DNA of 40,441 nt from Clostridia bacterium (GTDB lineage: Bacteria; Bacillota; Peptococcia; DRI-13; DTU073). Made by a program: the position numbers and the translations under genes. Shown piece after piece: positions 23,462-33,618 of this stretch. The notes beneath the pieces were generated by a model. The model was not told the origin of the DNA and searched no databases. It saw only the letters and a program-made list of their open reading frames with translations. How positions within the stretch are numbered: position 1 is the first letter of the stretch; the number at the start of each line of letters is the position of its first letter. Location of the stretch: NCBI GenBank assembly GCA_028684195.1, contig JAQUGH010000004.1:1-40441 (forward strand), read 5' to 3'.

Positions 23462-25597
23462 TTGGCAAAGATACTGGTTGTTGTGGAGTCGCCAGCAAAA
23501 GCAAAAACAATAGGCAAATATTTGGGAAAAAAATATGTAGTGAAGGCATCCATGGGACATGTACGTGATCTACCTAAAAGTCAATTTGGTGTGGATGTGG
23601 AAAATGACTTTGAATTAAAATATATTACTATACGTGGCAAAGGAGAACTTGTAAAAGAGTTAAAAAGCTATGCTAAGAAGAGTGATAAGGTTCTTCTTGC
23701 TACTGACCCGGATCGTGAAGGAGAGGCTATTGCTTGGCATCTTCAAGAAATTTTAAAATTATCTGAGGATAGTAATTGTAGGGTGGAGTTTAACGAAATA
23801 ACAAAAGGAACTATAGCCGAGGCAATAAAGAATCCTCGCAAGGTTAATATAAACAGGGTTGAAGCTCAACAGGCAAGGCGTGTATTGGATAGAATTGTTG
23901 GTTATAGGTTAAGCCCTCTTCTTTGGAGTAAGATTAGGAAAGGACTTAGTGCTGGTCGAGTTCAATCGGTAGTTGTTCGTTTGGTATGTGATCGAGAGGA
24001 AGAAATAAATAACTTTGTATCGGAAGAATATTGGACATTGACAGCAAAATTGAGAAAAGAAAAGTTTAATTTTGAGACTAAGCTTATAAAAATTGGAGGA
24101 AAAAAAACCGAATTAAAAAATAAAGATCAGGTAAAAGAGATTATTGATAATATTGGTAATGAGGCTTTTATAGTGAAAAAAATCACCAAAAAAAAGCAGA
24201 AAAGGAATCCGTCATTTCCTTTTATTACGAGTACCTTACAACAGGAAGCATACCGAAAATTAAATTTTACAGCAAAGAAAACGATGATGCTTGCTCAACA
24301 GCTGTATGAGGGCTTGGATTTAAGTAAAAAAGAGGGTACGATTGGTTTGATAACGTACATGCGTACTGATTCTACTAGAATTAGTGAGGAAGCTAAAAAC
24401 GATACTGAGGGATATATTGAAGATGTGTATGGTAAAGAATATATTGCAGAAGAGGTACGTAAAAATAATGCTAAAGGAAAGATACAAAATGCTCATGAAT
24501 GTATCAGACCTACATCAATTAAAAGAGAACCTGATGCTATAAAAGAATATCTAAAAAAAGATCAATATAAACTTTATAAATTGATATGGAAACGTTTTTT
24601 AGCTTCTCAGATGGCTTCGGCTGTTTTGGATATAACTGTTGCTGATTTAAATGTTAATATATATTCTTTTAAAGCGACTGGAACAGTAATGGTATTTCCT
24701 GGCTTTACAAAAATATATATTGAAGGTAGCGATGAACAAGAAAATGAGGAAAGGGTTATACTTCCGGAGCTTAAGGAAGGGGAAGAGATACAACTAGATG
24801 AGTTTTTACCTAAACAGCATTTTACACAACCACTTTCACGTTACACTGAGGCAACGTTAGTAAAAACATTGGAAGAGAAGGGAATTGGTAGACCAAGTAC
24901 GTATGCACCCATATTAGACACGATTGTTTCAAGAGGGTATGTATTTAAAGAAAAAAAACAATATGCTCCTACAGATTTAGGTATTCTAGTAATGGAGCTT
25001 CTTAAAAAGTATTTTCCTGAAATTATAGATATAAAATTTACAGCAAATATGGAAGATAAGTTAGATTCCATAGAAGAAGGAGAAAGTAAATGGAAGGAAA
25101 TACTGGCACAATTTTTCAAGCCATTTGATGATGAATTACAAATTGCGGATAAGGAAATTGAAAATATTGAAATAGCAGATGAAGAAACAGATGTAATTTG
25201 TGATAAATGTGGTAGGAACATGGTTATTAAGCAAGGTCGCTATGGAAAATTTATTGCATGCCCTGGTTTTCCTGAATGTCGCAATACGAAACCAATTTTA
25301 GAAGAGATTGGGGTTACGTGCCCACAATGTGAAGAAGGAAAAGTAATAATACGTTGGTCAAAAAAAGGTAGAAAATTTTATGGGTGTAGTAATTATCCTG
25401 AATGTGACTTTGTTTCATGGGATGAGCCGACAAATAGAAAGTGTCCTCTGTGTGGAAAGGTTTTAGTTGTAAAAAGAAGCAAAAAAAATGGCAATAAATA
25501 TATTTGCTCAGACGAAAAATGTAAATACCTAGAAGAAATAGAAGAAATAGAAGAAATAGAAGAAATAGAAGAAATAGAAAATGATAATAAATCTTAA
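23462..25597 (+). CDS. topA: DNA topoisomerase I
   Basis: 711 residues. The Toprim domain begins [16 protein letters not shown] and has the [15 protein letters not shown] metal motif. The catalytic tyrosine is Y299 in [10 protein letters not shown]. Three C-terminal zinc ribbons follow (CDKC..., CPQC..., CPLC... groups, residues about 580-690). TopA relaxes negative supercoils. The start is TTG 23462 with GAGGTGAT upstream. The protein ends in an unusual (EEI)5 acidic tail encoded by a 9-bp tandem repeat. trmFO follows closely. Confidence 0.95.
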   Translation: MAKILVVVESPAKAKTIGKYLGKKYVVKASMGHVRDLPKSQFGVDVENDFELKYITIRGKGELVKELKSYAKKSDKVLLATDPDREGEAIAWHLQEILKLSEDSNCRVEFNEITKGTIAEAIKNPRKVNINRVEAQQARRVLDRIVGYRLSPLLWSKIRKGLSAGRVQSVVVRLVCDREEEINNFVSEEYWTLTAKLRKEKFNFETKLIKIGGKKTELKNKDQVKEIIDNIGNEAFIVKKITKKKQKRNPSFPFITSTLQQEAYRKLNFTAKKTMMLAQQLYEGLDLSKKEGTIGLITYMRTDSTRISEEAKNDTEGYIEDVYGKEYIAEEVRKNNAKGKIQNAHECIRPTSIKREPDAIKEYLKKDQYKLYKLIWKRFLASQMASAVLDITVADLNVNIYSFKATGTVMVFPGFTKIYIEGSDEQENEERVILPELKEGEEIQLDEFLPKQHFTQPLSRYTEATLVKTLEEKGIGRPSTYAPILDTIVSRGYVFKEKKQYAPTDLGILVMELLKKYFPEIIDIKFTANMEDKLDSIEEGESKWKEILAQFFKPFDDELQIADKEIENIEIADEETDVICDKCGRNMVIKQGRYGKFIACPGFPECRNTKPILEEIGVTCPQCEEGKVIIRWSKKGRKFYGCSNYPECDFVSWDEPTNRKCPLCGKVLVVKRSKKNGNKYICSDEKCKYLEEIEEIEEIEEIEEIENDNKS
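25532..25576 (+). repeat. Nine-base tandem repeat at the topA 3' end
   Basis: Five perfect copies of GAAGAAATA encode EEI repeats at the TopA C-terminus. The unit is a multiple of three, so slippage changes tail length without breaking the frame. Confidence 0.95.
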
Positions 25598-25617
25598 TAG
25601 TGTTGGAGGGCGAAAAT

Positions 25618-26925
25618 TTGGGGCATATAAATGTAATTGGGGCGGGTCTTGCAGGAAGTGAAGCTGCTTGGCAGATTGCCAGGAGGGGAATAAAAGTAAG
25701 ATTATATGAAATGCGTCCAAAAAAAATGACTCCTGCTCATCATAGTGATCTTTGTGCGGAACTTGTTTGTAGTAATTCATTACGTGCAAATAATTTAACA
25801 AATGCAGTGGGATTGTTAAAAGAAGAAATGAGAAGCCTCAATTCATTAATTATGGGATGTGCGGATAGTACTAGTGTACCTGCCGGTGGGGCATTAGCTG
25901 TAGATAGGACTGCTTTTTCACAAATGGTTACTCAAAAATTAATAAATGATCCTTTAATAGAAATAGTGAATCAAGAGGTTGTCTTTTTACCGCAAGGAGA
26001 AATAACAATTGTTGCCACAGGACCATTAACAAGTGATCTGCTATCAAGTGAGCTGCAGAAAATTACAGGTAAAAATCATCTTTATTTTTACGATGCGGCA
26101 GCTCCTATTGTTTATGGTGACACAATAGATTATGAAAAAGTATTTTGGGCATCTCGTTATAATAAAGGGACAGCTGATTATTTAAACTGTCCAATGGATA
26201 CAAATGAATACGAAAGATTTTATCAGGAACTTATTAATGCGGAAGTTCATTGTAGTAAGGAATTTGAAAAAGAAATATTTTTTGAGGGATGTATGCCTAT
26301 TGAGGTAATGGCGCAGAGAGGGTATCAAACTTTACTTTATGGTCCTTTAAAACCTGTAGGACTTTTTGATGAGAAAAAAAATCAACGTCCACATGCGGTG
26401 GTTCAGTTGCGTCGTGATAATATATCAGGTACCCTTTTTAATATGGTAGGATTTCAGACACATCTAAAATGGGGGGAACAGAAAAGAGTATTTCGCATGA
26501 TTCCAGGTCTTGAAAATGCTGAATTTGCTCGTTATGGAATAATGCATCGTAATACTTTTATTAATTCACCACAGGTACTAAAATCAACAACACAATTAAA
26601 GGGGTATCCATATATATTTATTGCTGGACAACTTTCGGGAGTTGAGGGCTATGTAGAGTCTACGTCATCTGGACTTGTAGCGGGTATTAATGCTAGTCGT
26701 CTTTATAAGGATAGGGAATTACTAGTTCCGCCAAGAGAATCTGCTATTGGTTCTTTGATGTATTATATTACGGAAACTCAAAGTGATAATTTTCAACCTA
26801 TGAATATTACTTTTGGTTTGATGCCTTCATGTAATGCTAAAGTTAAGGATAAGGCTGAAAGAAAAAGTATAGTGGCAAAGAGAGCATTAGATGTTATAAG
26901 TGTCTGGAAAGATGCAACCAAGTAA
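25618..26925 (+). CDS. trmFO: Methylenetetrahydrofolate-tRNA-(uracil-5-)-methyltransferase TrmFO
   Basis: About 435 residues. It opens with the FAD-binding [16 protein letters not shown] and carries [15 protein letters not shown] (with the conserved cysteines near residue 50), [10 protein letters not shown], and the late [20 protein letters not shown]. TrmFO makes m5U54 in the T-loop of tRNA using methylene-THF and FADH2. TTG 25618 is selected because GGAGGG (25605-25610) lies 7 nt upstream and [10 protein letters not shown] fits the family; GTG 25600 would put the site inside the gene. Confidence 0.94.
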   Translation: MGHINVIGAGLAGSEAAWQIARRGIKVRLYEMRPKKMTPAHHSDLCAELVCSNSLRANNLTNAVGLLKEEMRSLNSLIMGCADSTSVPAGGALAVDRTAFSQMVTQKLINDPLIEIVNQEVVFLPQGEITIVATGPLTSDLLSSELQKITGKNHLYFYDAAAPIVYGDTIDYEKVFWASRYNKGTADYLNCPMDTNEYERFYQELINAEVHCSKEFEKEIFFEGCMPIEVMAQRGYQTLLYGPLKPVGLFDEKKNQRPHAVVQLRRDNISGTLFNMVGFQTHLKWGEQKRVFRMIPGLENAEFARYGIMHRNTFINSPQVLKSTTQLKGYPYIFIAGQLSGVEGYVESTSSGLVAGINASRLYKDRELLVPPRESAIGSLMYYITETQSDNFQPMNITFGLMPSCNAKVKDKAERKSIVAKRALDVISVWKDATK

Positions 26926-26939
26926 AGAAGGTGGCTTGT

Positions 26940-27845
26940 TTGTTGCTAGTACCGCTTGTCGAAAATTTTATATATTATTTAGATTGCGAAAAAAATATGG
27001 CAAAAATGACAATAAAGTCGTATAATAGTGATTGGATGGATTTCTTTAATTATTTAGAAAAAGAAATGAAGTTTGATATAAAAAAAATAGATATTTGCAC
27101 AATTAACCATAGCATTATACGCAAATACTTGGTATATTTAAATAATAGAAATCTTGCCAAAAGTACGATCGCACGAAAAATTGCTGCAGTAAGGAGCTTT
27201 TACCGCTATTTATTGAAAAAAGGGATTATTGAACAAAATCCACTTGATACTGTATCTACACCTAAAATACCACAAAGATTGCCTAGGTATTTAGAAATAG
27301 AAGAAATTAATAAGGTGATGAAGCAACCTATTTTATTGAATAATTCAGGTTTGAGAGATAGGGCTATTTTGGAGACATTGTATGGTGCAGGTATTAGAGT
27401 GAGTGAATTGGTTAACATTGATGTTGATAATTTGGATTTGTCATATGGTTATGTTAGAGTTACTGGGAAGGGAAATAGGGAACGAATTTTACCGTTAGGT
27501 AATGAAGCAATTAAAGCACTGAAAGATTATTTAAATAAGGCTTATATTTTAATGGTAAAAGACGGGGAGAAAGCACTGTTTGTAAATAAAAATGGGATGC
27601 GGTTATCAAGTCGTTCTATAAGAGATATAGTTAACAAATATTGTCATAAAGCTGATATAAAAGGAAACTTTTCTCCTCATAGTTTTCGTCATAGTTTTGC
27701 TACCCATCTACTTGATAATGGGGCGGATTTGAGAGTTGTACAGGAATTATTGGGACACAAAAAGATTTCATCCACCCAGGTATATACTCATGTTTCAAAG
27801 TCGGAGTTACGCAAGATATATCATTTGACACATCCCAGAGCTTAA
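26940..27845 (+). CDS. xerC: Tyrosine recombinase XerC (CodV-like)
   Basis: About 301 residues. An N-terminal SAM-like core-binding domain is followed by the catalytic domain with all six residues: R153 (GAGIRVSEL), K177 (TGKGNRER), H247 and R250 (HSFRHSFATHLL), H273 (LGHKKISS) and nucleophile Y282 (TQVYTHVS). With XerD it resolves chromosome dimers at dif. The start is uncertain: AAGAAGGTGG at 26925-26934 favours TTG 26940 or 26943 over GTG 26931. The gene follows trmFO as in Bacillus, which supports a housekeeping XerC and not a phage integrase. Confidence 0.92.
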   Translation: MLLVPLVENFIYYLDCEKNMAKMTIKSYNSDWMDFFNYLEKEMKFDIKKIDICTINHSIIRKYLVYLNNRNLAKSTIARKIAAVRSFYRYLLKKGIIEQNPLDTVSTPKIPQRLPRYLEIEEINKVMKQPILLNNSGLRDRAILETLYGAGIRVSELVNIDVDNLDLSYGYVRVTGKGNRERILPLGNEAIKALKDYLNKAYILMVKDGEKALFVNKNGMRLSSRSIRDIVNKYCHKADIKGNFSPHSFRHSFATHLLDNGADLRVVQELLGHKKISSTQVYTHVSKSELRKIYHLTHPRA

Positions 27846-27860
27846 AAGAGGTGATTAATA

Positions 27861-28391
27861 TTGTTCTATGGAACTACGATTATTGGTGTAAAAAAAGGGA
27901 ATAAGGTTGCGATAGGAGGAGATGGACAGGTAACATTAGGGCAAAATATTATTATGAAACATACCTCTAATAAAATAAGAAGGTTGTATCAGGGTAAAAT
28001 ATTAGCGGGTTTTGCAGGTTCAGTGGCGGATGCTTTTTCTCTTTTTGAAAAGTTTGAAAAAAAACTTGAGGAATACCATGGTAATTTGCCTAGAGCAGCT
28101 GTTGAATTAGCTAAAAGTTGGAGAATGGATAAAGTTTTACGAAACCTGGAGGCTATGTTGATTGTTGCTGATAGAGATAATTTACTTATAATTTCAGGTA
28201 CAGGGGAAGTCATTGAACCTGATGATGGAATAGCTACGATAGGTTCAGGTGGTCCCTATGCGTTAGCTGCGGCAAAAGCGTTAATGAGACATACAGAGTG
28301 TTCTCCAATAGAAATAGTAAAAACGGCAATGGAAGTAGCCTCTTCGATTTGCGTTTATACGAATAACAATATAAACATTGAAGAAATATGA
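27861..28391 (+). CDS. hslV: ATP-dependent protease subunit HslV (ClpQ)
   Basis: 176 residues. The proteasome-type N-terminus reads [12 protein letters not shown]; cleavage before T5 would free the catalytic N-terminal threonine. GGDGQVTLG and a [14 protein letters not shown] loop are typical. HslV forms a double hexamer that degrades proteins unfolded by HslU. TTG 27861 follows GAGGTGATT. It stops 13 bp before hslU. Confidence 0.95.
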   Translation: MFYGTTIIGVKKGNKVAIGGDGQVTLGQNIIMKHTSNKIRRLYQGKILAGFAGSVADAFSLFEKFEKKLEEYHGNLPRAAVELAKSWRMDKVLRNLEAMLIVADRDNLLIISGTGEVIEPDDGIATIGSGGPYALAAAKALMRHTECSPIEIVKTAMEVASSICVYTNNNINIEEI

Positions 28392-28404
28392 AAGGAGGCG
28401 AAAT

Positions 28405-29802
28405 ATGTTTAAAACTCTTACACCAAGAGAAATAGTGATGGAACTTGATAAGTATATTGTTGGACAAGATAATGCAAAAAAATGTGTTGCTATAGCTTTG
28501 AGAAATCGTTTTAGAAGAAATATGTTATCTGAAGAATTACAAGATGAAATAATGCCTAAAAATATATTAATGATAGGACCGACAGGGGTTGGTAAAACAG
28601 AAATTGCAAGGAGATTAGCAAAGCTTGTTAAAGCGCCATTTGTCAAGGTCGAAGCAACTGGATTTACAGAAGTTGGCTATGTAGGACGGGACGTTGAAAC
28701 AATGGTTCGTGATTTGCTGGAGATATCTATTAGAATGATCAAACAGGAAAAAGTACAAGAAATAGAAGATCAGGCTTTAAAGCTGGCTAATGATGTTTTA
28801 GCAAAGTTATTGTCTCCTAAGGTGCATTCTAATTCTGAAAACAAGAATCCATTTGATGTATTATTTAGTGATACTTCGGTTTCTCAAGATAGTACGGATG
28901 AATTTGAAGAAAGAGAGGAAATTATTAATGAAGGAAAAGAAGATATTAAAGAGAAGTTAGCAAGTGGTGAGTTAGATAAGGAATATGTTGAAATTGAAAT
29001 AGAAGAGTCTTCTAATTCGTCAATGGATTTTTTTGTGGGTAGTAATTTTGAAGAATTTGGAATGAATATTCAAGATATGTTTGGGAGCATGTTTCCTAAA
29101 AAAATGAAAAAGAAAAAAGTAACAGTAACTCAGGCTCGTAAGATATTAACTCAAACAGAGGCTCAAAAATTAATTGATATGGATGAGGTTATTAATGAAT
29201 CAATAAAACGTACTGAACAAAATGGAATAGTTTTTATTGATGAAATTGATAAAATATCTGGCAAAGATTCCAACGGACCAGATGTTTCAAGAGGGGGTGT
29301 ACAAAGGGATGTTTTACCCATTATCGAAGGCGCAACTGTGATGACAAAATACGGCCCGCTAAAAACAGATCATATTCTTTTTATTGCTGCCGGTGCTTTT
29401 CATACTAGTAAGCCTTCTGATTTAATACCAGAATTGCAAGGACGTTTTCCAATACGCGTTGAATTAGATAGTTTAAGTTGTCAGGATTTTAAACTTATTT
29501 TGACGCAACCTCGTAATTCTCTTATTAAGCAGTATACAGAATTATTAAAAACAGAGGGGGTTATATTAAAATTTACTGAAAATGCTATTGATGAAATTGC
29601 ACAAAATGCGTATACTGTAAATAGTCAGACAGAAAATATAGGAGCGAGACGACTTCATACGATTATGGAAAAGTTGTTGGAGGATATTTTGTTTAATGCT
29701 CCTGATAAGACAGAAACGAATATTGTTATTGATGATGTTTATGTTAAAGAAAAAATGCAATTAATAGTTTCTGATGATGATTTGAGCCGCTATATATTAT
29801 AA
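28405..29802 (+). CDS. hslU: ATP-dependent protease ATPase subunit HslU (ClpY)
   Basis: 465 residues. Walker A GPTGVGKT at 58-65, GYVGRDVE pore loop just after, a long variable acidic I-domain (about 115-250), Walker [11 protein letters not shown] and sensor [25 protein letters not shown]. HslU unfolds substrates and feeds HslV. ATG 28405 follows a perfect AAAGGAGG (28391-28398), so upstream TTG 28378 within hslV is not the start. The C-terminal DDLSRYIL matches the HslV-activating tail. Confidence 0.96.
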   Translation: MFKTLTPREIVMELDKYIVGQDNAKKCVAIALRNRFRRNMLSEELQDEIMPKNILMIGPTGVGKTEIARRLAKLVKAPFVKVEATGFTEVGYVGRDVETMVRDLLEISIRMIKQEKVQEIEDQALKLANDVLAKLLSPKVHSNSENKNPFDVLFSDTSVSQDSTDEFEEREEIINEGKEDIKEKLASGELDKEYVEIEIEESSNSSMDFFVGSNFEEFGMNIQDMFGSMFPKKMKKKKVTVTQARKILTQTEAQKLIDMDEVINESIKRTEQNGIVFIDEIDKISGKDSNGPDVSRGGVQRDVLPIIEGATVMTKYGPLKTDHILFIAAGAFHTSKPSDLIPELQGRFPIRVELDSLSCQDFKLILTQPRNSLIKQYTELLKTEGVILKFTENAIDEIAQNAYTVNSQTENIGARRLHTIMEKLLEDILFNAPDKTETNIVIDDVYVKEKMQLIVSDDDLSRYIL

Positions 29803-29822
29803 ATTGAATGGGAGGAAAAATA

Positions 29823-30605
29823 ATGAAAACGCTTTTGGAAAAAACACGTACAGTAAATAAGTTATTGCAAAAAACAGCAGGTAATCCTGTTGAATTCACA
29901 GAAATGGCTAAGGTATTGAGTGATCTTATTGATTGCAATGTTTACATTGTTGGTAGAAGAGGCAAAATTTTGGGGTATGCATTTATGGATGGTTTTACTT
30001 GTCAAACGATTGAGGATATAGTTATGAAAGCTGAAAGATTTCCTGAGAGTTATAACGAAGATTTAATGAGAATTACGCAGACTCATGCCAATATTAAAAA
30101 AGAAGAAGCTGGATGCATTTTTAGTACTGATGTTTGTAGTTTTGAAAATAAAATAACTACAGTTGTACCGATAATGGGTGGCGGTGAAAGACAGGGTACT
30201 TTATTGTTGGCGAAATATGAAAATGAATTTACATCTGAGGATTTAATTCTTTCTGAATATGGTTCAGCTGTAATAGGAATGGAAATTTTACGGTCAAAAG
30301 CAGAACGTATAGAAGAAGAAGCTAGGCGTAAAGCAGCTGTACAGATTGCAATAGGTACTTTATCATATTCTGAGTTAGAAGCGATTGAACATATTTTTGC
30401 TGAATTGAAAGGTAAAGAAGGGCTTTTGATTGCTAGTAAGATTGCCGATCGTGTTGGAATTACTCGTTCAGTAATTGTAAATGCGTTGAGAAAATTTGAG
30501 AGTGCTGGTGTTATTGAGTCAAAATCACTTGGAATGAAGGGGACTTACATTAGAATTCTCAATGATAATTTGCTTGAGGAATTAGCAAAAATTAGACTTT
30601 GTTAG
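29823..30605 (+). CDS. codY: GTP-sensing global regulator CodY
   Basis: 260 residues. An N-terminal GAF domain (with [32 protein letters not shown]) binds branched-chain amino acids; the C-terminal winged helix [40 protein letters not shown] is the highly conserved DNA-binding part. CodY represses stationary-phase, nutrient and often motility genes when nutrients are rich. ATG 29823 follows GGGAGG; ATG 29808 overlaps the upstream spacer only. The gene closes the dprA-codY block and directly precedes the flagellar operon. Confidence 0.96.
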   Translation: MKTLLEKTRTVNKLLQKTAGNPVEFTEMAKVLSDLIDCNVYIVGRRGKILGYAFMDGFTCQTIEDIVMKAERFPESYNEDLMRITQTHANIKKEEAGCIFSTDVCSFENKITTVVPIMGGGERQGTLLLAKYENEFTSEDLILSEYGSAVIGMEILRSKAERIEEEARRKAAVQIAIGTLSYSELEAIEHIFAELKGKEGLLIASKIADRVGITRSVIVNALRKFESAGVIESKSLGMKGTYIRILNDNLLEELAKIRLC

Positions 30606-30624
30606 TTTAATTATAATTTAAAAC

Positions 30625-30657
30625 AAAAAGTTGTAGCCTAGGCTGCAACTTTTTTTT
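30625..30657 (+). terminator. Terminator after codY
   Basis: Stem 30625-30636 with 30643-30654 (one U-G) around CCTAGG, then T-run to 30657. Confidence 0.88.
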
Positions 30658-30672
30658 AAACCAACCAACTGC

Positions 30673-30772
30673 TTAACAATGGTTTAACGATAGTTTAACA
30701 ATAGTTTAACGATAGTTTAACAATAGTTTAACAATGGTTCAACAATCGTTCAGCAATAGTTTAACTATTGTT
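30673..30772. repeat. Tandem 11-bp dyad array (nine units) before the flagellar operon
   Basis: Nine consecutive 11-bp units of the form AAC-N4-GTT-T start at 30675 and every 11 bp after. The AAC and GTT half-sites hold in eight units (one has AGC), while only the middle four bases vary (AATG, GATA, AATA, GATA, AATA, AATG, AATC, AATA, TATT). The array is bordered on both sides by ACCAACTG (30664-30671 and 30778-30785). The last two units form a perfect 17-bp palindrome (30754-30770). It lies between the codY terminator and the flgB promoter. Confidence 0.9.
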
Positions 30773-30815
30773 TCCTGACCAACTGACCAAAAAAAAAAGC
30801 TTAAAGAAGAGGAAT

Positions 30816-30844
30816 TTGACGATTTAACTAGAAATTAGTAACAT
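30816..30844 (+). promoter_or_regulatory. Probable promoter of the flagellar operon
   Basis: TTGACG (30816-30821), 17-bp spacer, TAACAT (30839-30844), about 44 bp before flgB. The -10 is imperfect; CATAAT at 30842 is an alternative with a long spacer. Confidence 0.45.
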
Positions 30845-30887
30845 AATATGTGTAGAGACATAATTAAATTGTATTGGGAGTGATTGA

Positions 30888-31280
30888 GTGTTTGAAACGA
30901 ATGCTATTAATCTGCTTGAAAGGGCTATGAATGGTAGTAATTTGAGACACGCGGTACTAAGTAATAATTTAGCTAATGTTAATACACCAGAATATAAGAG
31001 GGGCGATGTGGAATTCCGTTCTTTATTAGGGAAAGAAATGGAATCGCATCTACTGTTAAAGAAAACACGGGATAAACATTTGGATTCAAAAGAAGTAAGT
31101 GTAGAGCCTGTAATGATTGATTATAGCTCAACAAGTTTACGCAATGATGGTAATAATGTTGATATTGATATGGAAAATGCTGCGTTGGCTGAGAATACTT
31201 TGTATTTTAATGGTATAGCTAAGTTTTTATCTTCACGGCTTTCGTTACTACGATATGCTGTTACGGAAGGAAGGAAATAG
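30888..31280 (+). CDS. flgB: Flagellar basal-body rod protein FlgB
   Basis: 130 residues with the N-terminal rod motif AVLSNNLANVNTPEYKR and a C-terminal helix. FlgB forms the proximal rod of the flagellar axial structure and is exported by the type III apparatus. GTG 30888 follows GGGAGTGA (30877-30884). It is the first gene of the operon, after the repeat array and promoter. Confidence 0.95.
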   Translation: MFETNAINLLERAMNGSNLRHAVLSNNLANVNTPEYKRGDVEFRSLLGKEMESHLLLKKTRDKHLDSKEVSVEPVMIDYSSTSLRNDGNNVDIDMENAALAENTLYFNGIAKFLSSRLSLLRYAVTEGRK

Positions 31281-31283
31281 CTT

Positions 31284-31721
31284 ATGAATTTGATAAAATC
31301 GTTAAATATTAGTGCATCGGGGCTTAGTGCGGAAAGATTAAGAATGGATGTTATTTCTTCTAATATTGCTAATGCCAATTCTACTCGTACTGAAGGGGGA
31401 GGCCCCTATAGGAGACAGGTTGCTCTTTTGTCACCTCGAAATGACAGGGAAAACTTCCAAAAAATTTTAGATAATAAGGTGAATAGGTTGTTTTCGTGTG
31501 GTGGGGTGAAAGTTTCTGGCGTTGTACAGGATAGTACACCATTCAAGAGAGTGTATGATCCCGAACATCCTGATGCTTCGGAAGATGGTTATGTGGAGTA
31601 TACTAATGTAAACGTGATGAAAGAGATGATAGAGTTAATGACTGCTTCACGCTCGTATGAAGCAAATGTTACGGCTTTTAATGCGACAAAAAGTATGTTC
31701 TCAAAGACTTTAGAAATTTAA
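31284..31721 (+). CDS. flgC: Flagellar basal-body rod protein FlgC
   Basis: 145 residues. SLNISASGLSAERLRMDVISSNIANANST at the N-terminus and the C-terminal YVEYTNVNVMKEMIELMTASRSYEANVTAFNATK are hallmark FlgC segments. Proximal rod component; 3 bp after flgB. Confidence 0.96.
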   Translation: MNLIKSLNISASGLSAERLRMDVISSNIANANSTRTEGGGPYRRQVALLSPRNDRENFQKILDNKVNRLFSCGGVKVSGVVQDSTPFKRVYDPEHPDASEDGYVEYTNVNVMKEMIELMTASRSYEANVTAFNATKSMFSKTLEI

Positions 31722-31740
31722 AATTATTGAGGTATGATAA

Positions 31741-32034
31741 ATGGATATAAAAAGTATTGATTCAATAATAACAAATGACCAAGTACAGAAGTCTAATGTA
31801 CGAAAAGAGAGTGTTTCTACTTTTTCAGGTATATTGAAAGATGCTTTAAATGAAGTTAATGCTTCTCAAACTCAGGCAGAACAGTTGATTAGTGACTTTG
31901 CTATTGGCAATGATGTTGAGCTACATCAGGTTGTTATAGCTACAGAAAAGGCTAGTCTTGCTTTGGAGTTAACGATGAGTATAAAAAACAAAGTGGTTGA
32001 AGCGTATCAAGAAATAATGAGAATGCAGGTATAG
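31741..32034 (+). CDS. fliE: Flagellar hook-basal body complex protein FliE
   Basis: 97 residues. The C-terminal DVELHQVVIATEKASLALELTMSIKNKVVEAYQEIMRMQV is the conserved FliE helix. FliE joins the MS ring to the rod and is needed early in export. Confidence 0.95.
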   Translation: MDIKSIDSIITNDQVQKSNVRKESVSTFSGILKDALNEVNASQTQAEQLISDFAIGNDVELHQVVIATEKASLALELTMSIKNKVVEAYQEIMRMQV

Positions 32035-32050
32035 CCATTGAGGTGAGAAA

Positions 32051-33613
32051 ATGGGTTTAGGAGCTCAACTTCGTGAACAAACAAATAATATTTGGAAGAA
32101 AATGCCTATAAAACAAAAAGGAATGTTTGCGTCTATTATTGTAATTTCATTATTAATTGTGCTTGGAATAATTTTTGTTCAAAAGCCCAAAATGGAAGTT
32201 TTATATTCAAATTTAGAACCACAAGACGCTAGTGCTATAACAGCTAAATTAAAGGAAGAAAAGATTAATTACCAATTGACTGAAAATGGAAAAGCAATTT
32301 TGGTAAATGGTGAGGATGTATATCAACTTCGTTTGGATATGGCTGGACAAGTTGACCTAAAAGGCGTTGTTGGATTTGAGTCGTTTAATGAAACAAAATT
32401 TGGTGAAACTGATACTGATAAGAGAGTACGTTTTCTTGTAGCCTTACAAGGAGAGCTAACAAGAACTATAGAAGAATTAGATGGTGTAGAATCAGCAAAA
32501 GTACACATTGCCTTACCACAACCATCTTTGTTTATTAGGGATGAGAAAGATGCTACTGCTTCAGTGCTGCTTCGCCTGAAAGCTTATGCTAATTTAGATT
32601 CTGATAAGGTAAAATCTATAATGTGTTTTGTAAGCCACAGTGTAGAAGGGCTTAAATTAGAAAACGTTACAGTAATGGATGTTAATGGAAACTTATTATC
32701 AGAAGGTGTTGAAGATGGGGAATCTTATAGTGCTTCGCGTATATCAGCTAATCAGCTAGCTTTGAAGCAAGAGTATGAAAAAGAATATGCTCGTTCCATT
32801 CAAAGTATGTTGGAAAAAATGAAAGGATCTGGTAAGGCGGTTGTTAGATCAAACATTTCTATGGATTTTGATAAGGTAGAAAAGCATTCGGAAATTTATG
32901 GAGAACCTATTCTTGTAAGTGAACAAGTAAAAGAAGAGAGTTCAAAAGGATCATCAGGACAAAGCGGTGAGAATCCAGCCGATGCTAATATGATTGGCCC
33001 TAGCTATGGAAATGTGGGAGGTTCAGATGAAAGTGAATATCAGTTGACAGAGCGCACTAGAAATTATGACTTTAGTAAGACTGTTGAAAATAAAGTTATT
33101 GCTCCGGGAAAGATAACTATGGTTTCCTTATCAGTTATTATTGATGGAGAATTGACACCTGAAGAGGAGAACAAAATCAAAGATGCGGTAGCGATGGCAG
33201 GCGGTATTGACATGGATAGAGGAGATCAGATATCAGTAATAGGGATGGCATTTAATAATGCAGATGTTTCTAAAATGAAAGAAGAGCTTGCCCAAAGGGA
33301 AACATCTCAAAGAAGAATGGAATATTTAAGAATTGCGATAAAACCGTTAATTGCAGTATTAATAATCGGAGCTATAATTTTTATGATTCGTCGTTCACCT
33401 GCATATTTTAAAGAGTTGGGAATTAATACTGGTGGTAGAAGCCAAGAGATTGCAGCAGTAAATGATGATGGAGTTAGTGAAAATGAGTTAAATTTGAGTG
33501 AAAAAGCCTTAGAAAGGAAAGCAACGCAGGTACAAATAGAAAAATTAGTTGATAAAAATTCAAAAGAAGTAGCAGATGTAGTTAAGACATGGTTGCTAGA
33601 AGAACAGAGGTGA
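32051..33613 (+). CDS. fliF: Flagellar MS-ring protein FliF
   Basis: 520 residues. Membrane segments at about 24-45 and 428-447 flank a large periplasmic/extracytoplasmic ring-building region with VLYSNLEPQDASAI, ARVHIALPQP-like SAKVHIALPQPSLF and the low-complexity GSSGQSGENPAD linker; the C-terminal cytoplasmic tail (VADVVKTWLLE) binds FliG. It forms the membrane ring on which the motor and export gate assemble. fliG starts a few bases after the stop. Confidence 0.96.
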   Translation: MGLGAQLREQTNNIWKKMPIKQKGMFASIIVISLLIVLGIIFVQKPKMEVLYSNLEPQDASAITAKLKEEKINYQLTENGKAILVNGEDVYQLRLDMAGQVDLKGVVGFESFNETKFGETDTDKRVRFLVALQGELTRTIEELDGVESAKVHIALPQPSLFIRDEKDATASVLLRLKAYANLDSDKVKSIMCFVSHSVEGLKLENVTVMDVNGNLLSEGVEDGESYSASRISANQLALKQEYEKEYARSIQSMLEKMKGSGKAVVRSNISMDFDKVEKHSEIYGEPILVSEQVKEESSKGSSGQSGENPADANMIGPSYGNVGGSDESEYQLTERTRNYDFSKTVENKVIAPGKITMVSLSVIIDGELTPEEENKIKDAVAMAGGIDMDRGDQISVIGMAFNNADVSKMKEELAQRETSQRRMEYLRIAIKPLIAVLIIGAIIFMIRRSPAYFKELGINTGGRSQEIAAVNDDGVSENELNLSEKALERKATQVQIEKLVDKNSKEVADVVKTWLLEEQR

Positions 33614-33618
33614 TCATA

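Noticed and set aside
30673-30772. CRISPR array
   Set aside because: Units are 11 bp with no spacers and no cas genes nearby; it is a simple tandem dyad repeat.
30802-30825. Sigma-D (flagellar) promoter TAAA...GACGATTT before flgB
   Set aside because: The spacing between the elements is about 12 bp, shorter than the usual 14-16, and the -10 has two mismatches; the sigma-A-like pair fits better.
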